Of a stretch of 64,000 nucleotides of DNA, positions 9,618 to 17,931 are shown in pieces. Both the position numbers and the translations under genes were made by a program. The notes beneath the pieces are model-generated. The model did not search any database and was not told where the DNA came from. It saw only the letters and a program-made list of their open reading frames with translations. The DNA comes from Fimbriimonadaceae bacterium (GTDB taxonomy: Bacteria > Armatimonadota > UBA10988): the NCBI GenBank assembly GCA_020850355.1, contig JADZEX010000010.1:1-64000 (forward strand), read 5' to 3'. The number at the start of each line of letters is the position of its first letter. Within the stretch, counting starts at the first letter, position 1.

Positions 9618-9640
9618 ATGAGAATGACAGTCGTTCTCAT
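9618..9640. promoter_or_regulatory. Fur-box-like palindromic operator
   Basis: A 23 bp near-perfect palindrome with arms ATGAGAATGAC and GTCGTTCTCAT. The core TGAGAATGA...TTCTCA closely resembles ferric uptake regulator boxes of the AATGAGAAT/ATTCTCATT type. It sits a few bases after the predicted transcription start and 17 bp before the ATG, which is suitable for repression. Zur or another Fur-family protein would bind similar DNA, so the metal is not certain. Confidence 0.65.
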
Positions 9641-9657
9641 AATAAACGGAGATCGCG

Positions 9658-10464
9658 ATGACCACGGCAGAGATGGCGTTGCTACCCGGACAGCACCTCG
9701 ATGCGGCAAGCATGCCGGGGCACTGGGTCTTGGCGCGCCTGGGCAAGACCGTCTTGCGGCCGGGCGGTCTGGGGCTCACCCGGGCCTTGCTGGACCATCT
9801 GGCCATCGGGTGTGCGGATACGGTGGTCGAGTTCGCGCCTGGCCTCGGCGTCACGGCCCGGCAGACCCTGGCGCACCGGCCGGCTGCCTACACGGCCGTC
9901 GAGCGTGACCCGGCCGCGGCCACGCGGGTGCGGTCCTACTTGGTGGGCGAGCAGCAGCAGGTCGTGGTTGGAACGGCGCAGGACACCGGCCTGCCGCCGT
10001 CCGCGGCCTCCGTCGTCTATGGCGAGGCCTTGCTGACGATGCAGTCCGCGGCGGGCAAAGCGGCGATCGTCGCCGAGGCGGCCCGGCTACTGCTCCCTGG
10101 CGGGCGGTACGGCTTGCACGAGATCGCGGTCGCCGACACGGCCAGCGCCGCGCAGCGGGCCTCCCTGGAGGCTGATCTGCTCGGCGCCATCAAGGTGGGA
10201 GCGCGGCCGCTCAGCCGCAGCGAGTGGGTCAGCCTGCTGGCGACGCAGGGACTGCGGGTGGTCCATCATCAGGTCGCGCCGATGGCCCTCCTGGAGCCGC
10301 GCCGGCTGCTGGCCGACGAGGGGCTGCGAGGCGTCTTGCGCTTCGGGTTCAACCTGCTGGCGCAGCCGGTCTGCCGGCGCCGAGTGCTCCAAATGCGACA
10401 GGTGTTCCGGAAGCACCGCCACCTGATGACCGCCATCCTGCTCGTCGCGACCAAAGCTGCGTAG
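9658..10464 (+). CDS. Class I SAM-dependent methyltransferase, probably metal-regulated
   Basis: A 268-residue protein with a class I methyltransferase fold. Motif I reads VVEFAPGLGVT (56-66), followed by the acidic end of strand 2 in YTAVERDP and a post-motif LLLPGGRYGLHEI. The first 40 residues (PGHWVLARLGKTVLRPGG) resemble the leader of methyltransferases acting on lipids, quinones or tetrapyrrole-like acceptors; the real substrate is unknown. A strong promoter plus a Fur-box-like operator lie directly upstream, implying expression under iron or other metal limitation. The start has a GGAG site. The pseudopilin gene follows after 30 bp and may share the transcript. Confidence 0.75.
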   Translation: MTTAEMALLPGQHLDAASMPGHWVLARLGKTVLRPGGLGLTRALLDHLAIGCADTVVEFAPGLGVTARQTLAHRPAAYTAVERDPAAATRVRSYLVGEQQQVVVGTAQDTGLPPSAASVVYGEALLTMQSAAGKAAIVAEAARLLLPGGRYGLHEIAVADTASAAQRASLEADLLGAIKVGARPLSRSEWVSLLATQGLRVVHHQVAPMALLEPRRLLADEGLRGVLRFGFNLLAQPVCRRRVLQMRQVFRKHRHLMTAILLVATKAA

Positions 10465-10494
10465 CCGCCGCGCCGCGAGCCCTGGAGGACCCCC

Positions 10495-11244
10495 ATGCCC
10501 CGCACTTCGTCCCGTCGGACTGGCTTCACCTTGATCGAACTGCTGGTGGTGATCGCCATCATCGCGACGCTGGCAGCGATCCTCTTCCCGGTCTTTGCCA
10601 AGGCTCGCGAGAAGGCGCGGCAGACCAGATGCCTCAGCAATCTGAAGCAGTTCTCGCTGAGCCTGCTGCAGTACGTGCAGGACTACGATGAGACCTACCC
10701 CATGAACCTCTACCTGGCTTCGTCAGGGGTGACGACCATCTACGACCTGACCGGCCCGTATGTGCGCAACACCCAGCTCCAGGAGTGTCCGTCGGACGCT
10801 GCGCCCAACAGCTCGGCGGTGCTCAGCGCGCTCTTCGGCGGAGCGCCGATGGCCAGCCAATGGCGCGCCAGCTTCACGCCGAACCTGGCCGTTGTCGAAG
10901 ATGGTCCGGGCATCCCCGGCCGAACCATCCCCCATGCCGTGACCCGCGAGGCTTCGATTGAAGAGCCAGCGGTCACGGCCCTCTGGGGCGATGCGATTCT
11001 GCCTGCCGGGGTCCCGCCAGGGGTCACGGCCCCGGTCCAGGCGCGGCATAATCTCACCGCCGACCTGTCGTATTGCGATGGACACGCCAAGGCGATTCCC
11101 TGCACCGCACCGGGCACGACGTTCACGGCCGTCAACGGCGTCAGTTTGCCCTACCACGTGCTGGGTGCGCCGGGCGGCATCTACCGTGGCCGGACCGACT
11201 TCAAGGGGCTAGTCCTGAACGGCGCCTACGCGAACGAGCTCTGA
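10495..11244 (+). CDS. Type IV pilin-like (DUF1559) protein
   Basis: A 249-residue pseudopilin. After a short basic leader comes the prepilin peptidase site, Gly then [18 protein letters not shown], followed by the [21 protein letters not shown] extension of the pilin helix. The C-terminal half carries the H-x9-DG motif ([16 protein letters not shown]) that marks DUF1559 proteins, abundant in Planctomycetes and Armatimonadota. It is expected to be processed and inserted in or displayed from the inner membrane; no pilus assembly genes are nearby and the family function is unknown. A GGAGG site precedes the ATG. It lies 30 bp after the Fur-box-controlled methyltransferase and may be co-regulated. 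Confidence 0.85.
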   Translation: MPRTSSRRTGFTLIELLVVIAIIATLAAILFPVFAKAREKARQTRCLSNLKQFSLSLLQYVQDYDETYPMNLYLASSGVTTIYDLTGPYVRNTQLQECPSDAAPNSSAVLSALFGGAPMASQWRASFTPNLAVVEDGPGIPGRTIPHAVTREASIEEPAVTALWGDAILPAGVPPGVTAPVQARHNLTADLSYCDGHAKAIPCTAPGTTFTAVNGVSLPYHVLGAPGGIYRGRTDFKGLVLNGAYANEL

Positions 11245-11384
11245 GGCTCCGCGCTGGCCGCGATCGGAGAGCGGGCCGCCAAGGGCAACCGGGGGCACGC
11301 TGCTGGAGGGCTGTCCCCGGCTGCGCTGAACCACCCGGCTGCCAGCGCGCGGCTGGGGCGGCCCGGCTGGGTCGGCTACCTGGC

Positions 11385-11960
11385 TCAGGCCCACGGTCGC
11401 AGCACCCAGCCGTAGTGGTACGGCGGGAGGGCCAGCGGCTGCGCCGTGGTGGTGTTGAAGCCGGCGGCGGCGGCCCAGTCGCGCAACTGCTCGGGGCGGG
11501 GACGGATCGACAGGTCCGGACCGCGCGGGGTGCTGGCGTCCCAGACCCAGTGGGCCACCGCCAGGCAGCCGTCCGGCGCGACGATCCGCCGGGCCTCCGT
11601 CAGCAGGCGCTGCGGCTCTTGGCAGTGCAGCAAGTTGAAGATCGTCACGACGGCCACGCTCGCCGCCGGGCGGTCGGTGCCGTGGGCGAACAGATCGCGG
11701 ACCGCCGCGACCACATTGGGCAGGCCGGCCGCCGTCGCTCGCTCCGCGGTCCGCGCCACCATCACCGGGTCGATGTCGTAGGCCCAGAGCGTGCCGGTGA
11801 GGCGAGCCGCGAGGGGCAACGTGAAGGTCCCATAGCCGCAGCCGAACTCCACGGCGTCACCTGCAACGCCACACAGACCGAGAGAGTCCAGTGCTGCTGC
11901 CGGCTGCAGCAAGGTCTCCCAGTACGCTTCGGCGGGCATGCCGCTGTCGCGTAGTTTCAC
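11385..11960 (-). CDS. Class I SAM-dependent methyltransferase
   Basis: A 191-residue methyltransferase with motif I VEFGCGYGTFTLPLA (38-52), acidic loop YDIDPVMVARTAERA, and motif IV region VVTIFNLLHCQEP. The sequence resembles UbiE/Methyltransf_25-type domains acting on small molecules, but no substrate can be named. The ATG overlaps the stop of the upstream nucleoside phosphorylase gene by 3-4 bp (ATGA), so the two are translationally coupled. That coupling suggests a role in nucleoside or methylthio-nucleoside metabolism, an inference from context only. It converges with the pseudopilin gene across a 140 bp gap in which I see no perfect hairpin. Confidence 0.8.
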   Translation of the reverse strand: MKLRDSGMPAEAYWETLLQPAAALDSLGLCGVAGDAVEFGCGYGTFTLPLAARLTGTLWAYDIDPVMVARTAERATAAGLPNVVAAVRDLFAHGTDRPAASVAVVTIFNLLHCQEPQRLLTEARRIVAPDGCLAVAHWVWDASTPRGPDLSIRPRPEQLRDWAAAAGFNTTTAQPLALPPYHYGWVLRPWA

Positions 11961-12802
11961 TGCCGCAGCTCCGCCAGCCGTCCCCCGGCCCGACAGAGCG
12001 CTGTGAAGAGGCGCCAGTCGGCGTCTGCCGGACCCTTCTCGAAGGTCTCGGCGCTGCCTCCAACTCGATTGGTGACATGGGCTGCCAGCGCCACCGCCAC
12101 GCCGCGCGCCTGGGCGAAGGCGAACAGCGGCGCGGCCTGCATCTCGACCGCCAGCGCTCCGGCGCGCCGGGCCAGGTCCACGGCGGCTGCCGTCTCGCGG
12201 TACGGCGCATCGGTGCTCCAGACCAGGCCCAGACGCACCGGCAGGCCTGCACTGGCGATCTCCTCGGCCAGTATCGGCGGTGCCGTCGACGGCGCGCTGA
12301 CGTCGGGTGATGGTGGTAGGTAGTGAAACGAGGTGCCCTCATCGCGAAGCGCCGCGGTGGCCACGACGACGCTCGGAATCGGCAGCTCCGGTGAAACACT
12401 GCCGGCCGACGCCAGGCCCAGGATCACCGCCGTGCCAGACACCGCCAACTGCTCCGCCACAAACACCGCGTACGGCCCGCCGATCGTGCGTGGGATCAGC
12501 CCGTATTCGACCGCCTCGACCACCACCCGGTAGAGCACCGTGTGGAAACAGGCCCAGGCCGGGCACGGCTGGGCGCGACCGGTGGCCACCAGGTGGTCCG
12601 TCAGGTCGCCATCGAAGTCGAGCACACAGACTCGCGGCACCGTCGTGGCCTTGGGCGCCCGCCCGGCGCGCACCGCCCGGACCACCGCCTCCGGCGTGAA
12701 CAGCGACGGCGCGGCGGTCTCGTGGCGCAGCAAAGGCAACGCCGCCAGGCCGTCGGTGGCTGGGCAGCAACCCCGATCCGCCGTCTGTCTGTCCTGTTCC
12801 AC
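11957..12802 (-). CDS. Nucleoside phosphorylase (uridine phosphorylase-like)
   Basis: A 281-residue protein of the PNP/UDP phosphorylase family, which splits a nucleoside with phosphate to the base and ribose 1-phosphate. Diagnostic blocks are LGLASAGSVSPELPIPSVVV (phosphate and base pocket), RDEGTSFHYLPP (base recognition in uridine phosphorylase-type enzymes) and VEMQAAPLFAFA (the Glu-Met-Glu-like ribose motif, with Gln in place of the second Glu). The GTG at 12802 is chosen for its GGGAG site 8 nt upstream; a longer open frame extends into the divergent gene and is not coding there. It is coupled to the downstream methyltransferase. Substrate preference is uncertain because the second Glu of the ribose motif is missing. 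Confidence 0.8.
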   Translation of the reverse strand: MEQDRQTADRGCCPATDGLAALPLLRHETAAPSLFTPEAVVRAVRAGRAPKATTVPRVCVLDFDGDLTDHLVATGRAQPCPAWACFHTVLYRVVVEAVEYGLIPRTIGGPYAVFVAEQLAVSGTAVILGLASAGSVSPELPIPSVVVATAALRDEGTSFHYLPPSPDVSAPSTAPPILAEEIASAGLPVRLGLVWSTDAPYRETAAAVDLARRAGALAVEMQAAPLFAFAQARGVAVALAAHVTNRVGGSAETFEKGPADADWRLFTALCRAGGRLAELRQ

Positions 12803-12934
12803 TGCCGCAGCTCCCGCAACACCTGGCGCCGGCCGTGGTCGATCGACGCTGGCTGCCCGCCCCGACTCGGCCCGGGGTTTGCATTCTAGATAACTGGGGC
12901 AAGACCTCCCAGTCTGCTCGCCGGAGATCTGCGC

Positions 12935-13921
12935 GTGCTGTGCTCCGTGGTGCTGCTGCTGCTGGCTCTGCCCGAACCGCCGGTGACGCAACTCGGGTTG
13001 ACCGCAGGCCATTTCACGGTCAACGGCAGACCGACCTTCCTGCTCGGGTTCAGCTACTACGCCGGCCTGGGTGCTCCTGCCGACTTCGTGCAGCAGGACC
13101 TTGACGACTTCCGGGCCGCCGGGTTCAACTGGCTGCGCGTCTTCGCGACGCTCGCCGCCTACGAAGACACCTCGGCGGTCGATGTCGGCGGTCAGCCCCG
13201 AGAGCCCTACCTGGGCCGCCTGAAGGCGTTGCTCGACGCGGCCGACCGGCGGGGGATGGTGGTCGATGTCACGCTGGCCCGGGGCCGGTGTCTGCCCGAC
13301 CTGGCGGTCCATCGCCAGGCTGTCCAGACGCTCGCCCGCGAGTTGCTGCCCTGGCGCAACCTCTACTTCGACCTCGCCAATGAACGGGACTTGCGGGGTG
13401 ACGGTTTCGTGCCGCTGGCGGAAGTGGCGGAACTGGCCCGCCTCGTCCGGGTGATCGACCCCGGTCGCCTGTTGACGGCCTCCGATTGCGACCCGACCCG
13501 CGAGGCGTTGGCGGCCTTTCTGGCGGTGCCGCAGTTGAGCTTCAGCGCGCCGCACCGTTGGCGAGACCCCAGCTCCGTGCGGTCGAGCCGGCCCTGGACC
13601 GCCCAGACCATCGCCACAATGCGGGAGTTGGGGCGGGTCGTGCCGCTGCACTACCAGGAGCCGCAGCGGCGCGGCTTTGCTGCCCGCTGGGAACCGCAAG
13701 CAGCCGACTTCCTGGCTGACCTGCAAGGCGCGGTTGAGGGCGGCGCGGCGGGCTGGTGCTTTCACAACGGGCCGCAGAACACGGCCGGCGCCGACCAGCG
13801 ACCGCGGCGGTCGTTCGACCTCCGACCGGCCGAAGGCCGCCTCTGGCAGCAACTCGACGAGGTCGAGCGTGAGGTCGTCAAGCGCTGCGCTGGGCTGGTT
13901 CGTCAGGCGGCCGAGCCGTGA
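12935..13921 (+). CDS. Secreted GH-A clan (GH5-like) putative glycoside hydrolase
   Basis: A 328-residue protein with a short signal peptide and a TIM-barrel opening (FTVNGRPTFLLGFSYYAGLG, then GFNWLRVFATL) typical of GH5-like and related clan A hydrolases. Asn149-Glu150 in FDLANERDLR match the Asn-Glu acid/base motif after strand 4. Glu242 in HYQEPQRRG is a candidate nucleophile after strand 7. The barrel is compact compared with GH5 cellulases, and substrate is unknown. Translation begins at a GTG with a GGAG site 8 nt upstream. The gene diverges from the nucleoside phosphorylase and is followed by a hairpin shared with kdpE. Confidence 0.65.
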   Translation: MLCSVVLLLLALPEPPVTQLGLTAGHFTVNGRPTFLLGFSYYAGLGAPADFVQQDLDDFRAAGFNWLRVFATLAAYEDTSAVDVGGQPREPYLGRLKALLDAADRRGMVVDVTLARGRCLPDLAVHRQAVQTLARELLPWRNLYFDLANERDLRGDGFVPLAEVAELARLVRVIDPGRLLTASDCDPTREALAAFLAVPQLSFSAPHRWRDPSSVRSSRPWTAQTIATMRELGRVVPLHYQEPQRRGFAARWEPQAADFLADLQGAVEGGAAGWCFHNGPQNTAGADQRPRRSFDLRPAEGRLWQQLDEVEREVVKRCAGLVRQAAEP

Positions 13922-13949
13922 GACGCCCTGCGCCGGGCAGGCGGCGATC

Positions 13950-13981
13950 GGCCCGCCAACCTTGCCGACTGGTGGCGGGCC
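13950..13981. terminator. Bidirectional hairpin between GH-A gene and kdpE
   Basis: Perfect 9 bp stem GGCCCGCCA/TGGCGGGCC with a 14 nt loop whose ends can pair further (ACC with GGT after a shift). Located between convergent stops at 13921 and 13992; no U-tract. Confidence 0.6.
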
Positions 13982-13991
13982 CCAGGCCGCG

Positions 13992-14699
13992 CTACTCCGG
14001 CAGCACCATCCGATAACCGACGCCCTGCTCCGTGAGGATCCACTGCGGGCGGGCCGGCTCCGGCTCCAGCTTCTTGCGGAGGTTGGCGATGTAGACGCGC
14101 AGGTAGTGCGTCTCCTGTTGGCAGTGCGGTCCCCAGACCTCCCGCAGCAGCGAGCGATGGGTGATCACCCGTCCGGCGTGGCGCAGGAGGGCTTCCAGTA
14201 GCGCAAACTCGTGCCGGGTGAGCTTGACGAGTTGCCCGTCGCGCAGGATGCGGCGGGTGGTGAGGTCGATCTGGACGTTGCCCAGGCGGTACTCGACAGT
14301 GGTGCCGCCGGCGCCGGGGGTACGGTGGCGGAGGGCGACCCGCAGCCTAGCCAACAACTCGCCGACGCCGAAGGGCTTCGTGAGGTAGTCGTCGGCGCCC
14401 GCGTCGAGGGCCTCGATCTTGTCGTCCTCCTGGTCGCGCGCCGAGAGCACCACGATGGGCACCGCGGACCAGAGGCGAACCTCCCGGATCAGCTCCAGGC
14501 CGTCGCGGTCGGGCAAGCCCAGATCCAGCACTGCGACGTCGGGCGGCTCCTGCTCCAGGAGCCGTTGCGCGTCACGGGCGGTGGCGGCCTCGCGCACGCG
14601 ATACCCCGCCGCCAGCAACGCGGCGCGGACGAACCGCCGGATCGGCAGCTCGTCCTCAATCACCGCGACCAGCGCCGGGTTGAGCGGTTGCTTAGACAT
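13992..14699 (-). CDS. kdpE: KdpE response regulator
   Basis: A 235-residue OmpR/PhoB-family regulator. The receiver has the acidic pair in VIEDE, phosphoacceptor Asp in VLDLGLPDRDG, and Lys in TKPFGVGELLAR. The winged-helix DNA-binding domain shows LTRHEFALLEALLRHAGRV and the closing GVGYRM. Last gene of the kdpFABCDE operon; its ATG overlaps the end of kdpD by 8 bp. KdpE activates kdp transcription at low potassium or high ionic strength after phosphorylation by KdpD. Length and motifs are those of a functional regulator. Confidence 0.95.
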   Translation of the reverse strand: MSKQPLNPALVAVIEDELPIRRFVRAALLAAGYRVREAATARDAQRLLEQEPPDVAVLDLGLPDRDGLELIREVRLWSAVPIVVLSARDQEDDKIEALDAGADDYLTKPFGVGELLARLRVALRHRTPGAGGTTVEYRLGNVQIDLTTRRILRDGQLVKLTRHEFALLEALLRHAGRVITHRSLLREVWGPHCQQETHYLRVYIANLRKKLEPEPARPQWILTEQGVGYRMVLPE

Positions 14700-17370
14700 C
14701 GTCGTCCTCGGGCGGCACGTCCGGCGGCAGCGCCGGCTGGGGCAGCAGCAGCTCGAAACAGGCCCCGCCAGCCGGCCGGTTGGAGACGCTCAGGCTGCCC
14801 CCATGGGCGACCGCGACGGCTCGACAGATGGCCAGTCCGAGACCGCTGCCGCGGCTCTCGGCGCGCGCCTGCGCCCCGCGGGCGAAGGTCTCGAAGATGC
14901 GTTCGCGGTCTTCGTCCGGGACGCCAGGGCCGCAGTCGGTCACGGTCAGGCGAAGCTCCCCGGCGCGCCGGCAGCCCGCCAGCTCAAGGCTGCTGCCGGG
15001 CGGCGTGTAGCGCGCGCAGTTGTCCAGCAGGTTGACCAGCAGCAGCTCCAGCAGCACCGCGTCGACTTCCACCAGGAGCATGTCCGGGCTGACCGCCACC
15101 GTGATGGACCGGCCCGCCAGGTGGCGTTCGGTGGCCCGCAAGGCGCTGCCGATCAGGTCCTCCAGCAGGTGCCACTCCCGGCGCAGCGCCAGCCCGGCCT
15201 CCAACTGCGTCAGCCGCAGCAGGTTGGTGACCAGCCGCGACAGCCGCTCGGCCTCGTCGTTGATGCTCTCGATCAGCAACCGTTGCTCGGCGGCGGGCGG
15301 CGGTGGCGTCTGCAACAGCGTGCTGCTGGCGCCGGCGATCGTCGCCAGCGGTGTGCGCAGGTCATGCGAGACGGAGGCCAGCAGGTTGCTGCGAAGTGCT
15401 TCGGTGCCGGCGGCCAGCCGGGCCGCCTCGGCGGCGGCGGCCAGCTCGACGCGTTCCAGGGCCAGGGCGATCTGGGTCGCACACGCCTCCAGCAACGAGC
15501 GCGGCTCGGGCAGCCAGGGGTACTGCGGGTCGTGGTGGGCGATCCCCAGCACGCCGTGGGTGGCTCCGCCGGCGGCCAGCGGCAGGTAGACCGCCTCCGC
15601 GGCCGGCAACGTGTCGGTCCCGCGGCCGGCGGGCCGGTCGTGGTCCAGCACCCACTGCGCCACCGCGACCTCGGCCGGGTCGGCCGGGAACTCGGCCGGG
15701 TGGTCGACCACGGGCCGCAGCCCCTGCGGCTTGCGCCGGAAGACCGCCACACGGCCGCCGCAGACCGCTCCGAGTTCGTCCTCGGCCGCCGACATCACGG
15801 CCAGCGGGTCGCCGGCCGTGGTCAGTCGCTGGGCCAGCCGGTAGAGCAGCTCGGCCCGGCGCTGGCCACGTTCGGCGCGTGCCGCTTGCGCCTTGGCGCG
15901 GGCTGTCAGTTCGGCAATCAGCAGCCCCACCGCCAGCATCACGCTGAACATGAAGAGGTACTGCGTATCGCTCACCGCCACGCTGAAGCGCGGCTCGATG
16001 AACAGCACATCGAACAGCAGCACCGCCAACACCGACGCGACGACCGCTGGCTGGCGGCCGCCCTGCACCGCCACCCAGACCACGGCGGCGAGGTAGAGCA
16101 TCACCAGATTGGCCTCGGCCAGGCCCAGGTGGAAGCACGCCAGGCCCAAGCCGGTGGCCGCCGCCAGGGCCAGCGCCGTCAACAGCCAGGCGCGCCAGCT
16201 CGGCTGGTCGGCGGCCCGCGCCCCGGTGGGCAGGTCGGCGGCCGCGCCATGCACCACCACAATATCGAGGTCGCCAGCCTGCGCCAGCAGCCGCTCGGTG
16301 AGGCCACTGCGGCCCCACCGCGCGGGCGGCGAGCTGCCGACCACCACCTTGGTGGCGTTGTGCCGCCGGGCGTAGGCCAGCACCGCGCCGACGAACTCGT
16401 CGCCCGGTTCGCTGGCCGTGGTGGCGCCGAGTCGCTCGGCAAGCTGCAGGTTGCGGACCAGGCCCGCGCGGGCGGCGTCGGGCAGCGGCCCGCTGTCGAC
16501 ATACAGGGCGGTCCAAGCGGCCCCCAAAGAATCGGCCAGCCGGCGGGCGGCCCGGATCACCTGACCGGAGCTCGGGCTGGGGCCGACGCAGACCACCAGT
16601 TGCTCCCGCGTCGGCCAGACGCTGGCGGTCGTCTGGCCGCGCCGGGCCAGTTCCACGGCCGCATGGACCTGGTCGGCTGCCAGCCGCAGCGCCAGCTCCC
16701 GCAGCGCCACCAGGTTGCCGCGCTGGAAGAAGTGCCGCAGCGCCTGCTCGGCCCGCTCCGGGACGTAGACCTTCCCTTCGCGCAGGCGCGCCAGCAGGTC
16801 ATCGGGCGGCAGGTCCACCAAGGCCAGCTCGACGGTCTCACCGAACAGCTCGTCCGGCACCGTCTCGCGGACCACCACGCCACTGATCTGCGCGACCACG
16901 TCGTTCAGCGACTCGACATGCTGCACGTTGCAGGTGGTGTGCACAGAGATCCCCGCGTCGAGCAGATCCTGCACGTCCTGCCACCGCTTGGCGTGGCGCA
17001 GCCCAGGCGGGTTGGTGTGGGGCAGCTCGTCGACCAGCACGACCTCCGGCCGCCGGAGCAGCACCGCCTCCAGGTCCAACTCGCGGAGGTGGCTGCCGTG
17101 GTGCGTCAGCGCCAGCACCGGGAGCTGCTCCAGGCCGTCCAACAGGGCTTCCGTCTCCGGCCGGCCGTGCGCCTCGAGGTAGCCGACCACCACATCGGCG
17201 CCCTCCGCCGCCAGACGACGCGCCTCTTGCAGCATTCGGTAGGTCTTGCCGACTCCAGCGGCGTAGCCGAGGTAGACCTTCAGCCGGCCACGCGCCGCGG
17301 CCGTCGGCTGCTCGGAGGCCAGGCGGGCGAGCATCGCCTCGGGTGTCGGCCGCTCGTGCTCACGGTTCAT
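14692..17370 (-). CDS. kdpD: KdpD sensor histidine kinase
   Basis: An 892-residue sensor. Order: N-terminal KdpD domain with Walker A GYAAGVGKT (about 35-45), universal-stress-protein-like domain (VCVGPSPSSGQVIRAARRLA), four closely spaced membrane segments (DUF4118), a GAF-like linker, then DHp (SVSHDLRTPLATI) and ATPase domain with N, G1 (DCGPGVPDEDRE) and G2 (GSGLGLAI) boxes. All catalytic motifs are present, so the kinase should be active. The ATG at 17370 overlaps the kdpC stop by 4 bp and immediately precedes the domain; the open frame continues antisense-like beyond it. It senses potassium or turgor and controls KdpE. Confidence 0.95.
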   Translation of the reverse strand: MNREHERPTPEAMLARLASEQPTAAARGRLKVYLGYAAGVGKTYRMLQEARRLAAEGADVVVGYLEAHGRPETEALLDGLEQLPVLALTHHGSHLRELDLEAVLLRRPEVVLVDELPHTNPPGLRHAKRWQDVQDLLDAGISVHTTCNVQHVESLNDVVAQISGVVVRETVPDELFGETVELALVDLPPDDLLARLREGKVYVPERAEQALRHFFQRGNLVALRELALRLAADQVHAAVELARRGQTTASVWPTREQLVVCVGPSPSSGQVIRAARRLADSLGAAWTALYVDSGPLPDAARAGLVRNLQLAERLGATTASEPGDEFVGAVLAYARRHNATKVVVGSSPPARWGRSGLTERLLAQAGDLDIVVVHGAAADLPTGARAADQPSWRAWLLTALALAAATGLGLACFHLGLAEANLVMLYLAAVVWVAVQGGRQPAVVASVLAVLLFDVLFIEPRFSVAVSDTQYLFMFSVMLAVGLLIAELTARAKAQAARAERGQRRAELLYRLAQRLTTAGDPLAVMSAAEDELGAVCGGRVAVFRRKPQGLRPVVDHPAEFPADPAEVAVAQWVLDHDRPAGRGTDTLPAAEAVYLPLAAGGATHGVLGIAHHDPQYPWLPEPRSLLEACATQIALALERVELAAAAEAARLAAGTEALRSNLLASVSHDLRTPLATIAGASSTLLQTPPPPAAEQRLLIESINDEAERLSRLVTNLLRLTQLEAGLALRREWHLLEDLIGSALRATERHLAGRSITVAVSPDMLLVEVDAVLLELLLVNLLDNCARYTPPGSSLELAGCRRAGELRLTVTDCGPGVPDEDRERIFETFARGAQARAESRGSGLGLAICRAVAVAHGGSLSVSNRPAGGACFELLLPQPALPPDVPPEDDDV

Positions 17371-17918
17371 GGCAGGGCATCCAACGCCAGATTCGCCTCC
17401 AAGACGTTCACCAGCCGCCGTGCCTCGCCGGGGATGCGCCTGCTCCGGTGCCGCACCAGGGCGGCGACCGCGGCGGCCGGCCGCTGGCGAGCGGCCGCGA
17501 TCCGCTCGACCTGGGCCAGCGCGCCTTCCAAGGTCAGGTCCGGGTCCAGACCTGACCCGGAGGCGGTCAGCAGTTCCGCCGGCACCGCCCGGCCCGCGCC
17601 GAGCCGCAGGGCACCCGCTCGCTCGGCGGCGGCGGCGCGGAGCTTGTCGCCGGCTGGCGAGAGGTTGCTGCCGACCGCCGCAGCCGCATTGTAATCCACC
17701 GCCGACGGCCGTGGCCACAGGTAGCGCGGGCTCCGGAACGGCTGCGCCAGCAGCCGGGACCCGATCACCGAGCCGTCCTCGCGCCGCAACAGGCTGCCGG
17801 CGGCCTGCTCCGGCGCTACTGCCTGGGCGATCGCCTGCACGGTCAGCGGGTAGGCCACCGCGCCGATTAGGATAGTGCACACAGCCAGGCGCAGCGAGCG
17901 CCCCAGTTCGGAAGCCAT
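17367..17918 (-). CDS. kdpC: KdpC subunit of the potassium-transporting ATPase
   Basis: A 183-residue subunit with one N-terminal membrane helix (LRLAVCTILIGAVAYPLTVQAIAQAV) and the conserved periplasmic part: LLRREDGSVIGSRLLAQPF, a YLWPRPSAVDYNAAAAVGSNLSP block and DPDLTLEGALAQVERIA. KdpC stabilises the KdpAB complex. The ATG at 17918 is chosen for a GAGG site 6 nt upstream; an ATG at 17930 would add four residues but has no site. It sits 13 bp after kdpB and overlaps kdpD by 4 bp. Confidence 0.95.
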   Translation of the reverse strand: MASELGRSLRLAVCTILIGAVAYPLTVQAIAQAVAPEQAAGSLLRREDGSVIGSRLLAQPFRSPRYLWPRPSAVDYNAAAAVGSNLSPAGDKLRAAAAERAGALRLGAGRAVPAELLTASGSGLDPDLTLEGALAQVERIAAARQRPAAAVAALVRHRSRRIPGEARRLVNVLEANLALDALP

Positions 17919-17931
17919 CGTCCACCTCATC

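Noticed and set aside
11245-11384. Imperfect hairpin (CCGGGGGCA and TGTCCCCGG) between pseudopilin and methyltransferase genes
   Set aside because: The arms carry mismatches and a long loop, unlike the perfect stems at other convergent junctions.
14419-17694. An open frame of over 1000 codons antisense to kdpD
   Set aside because: The frame is a mirror of the high-GC3 kdpD gene; its translation is rich in Gln, Arg, Gly and His with no domain, and has no ribosome binding site. KdpD motifs are unambiguous.
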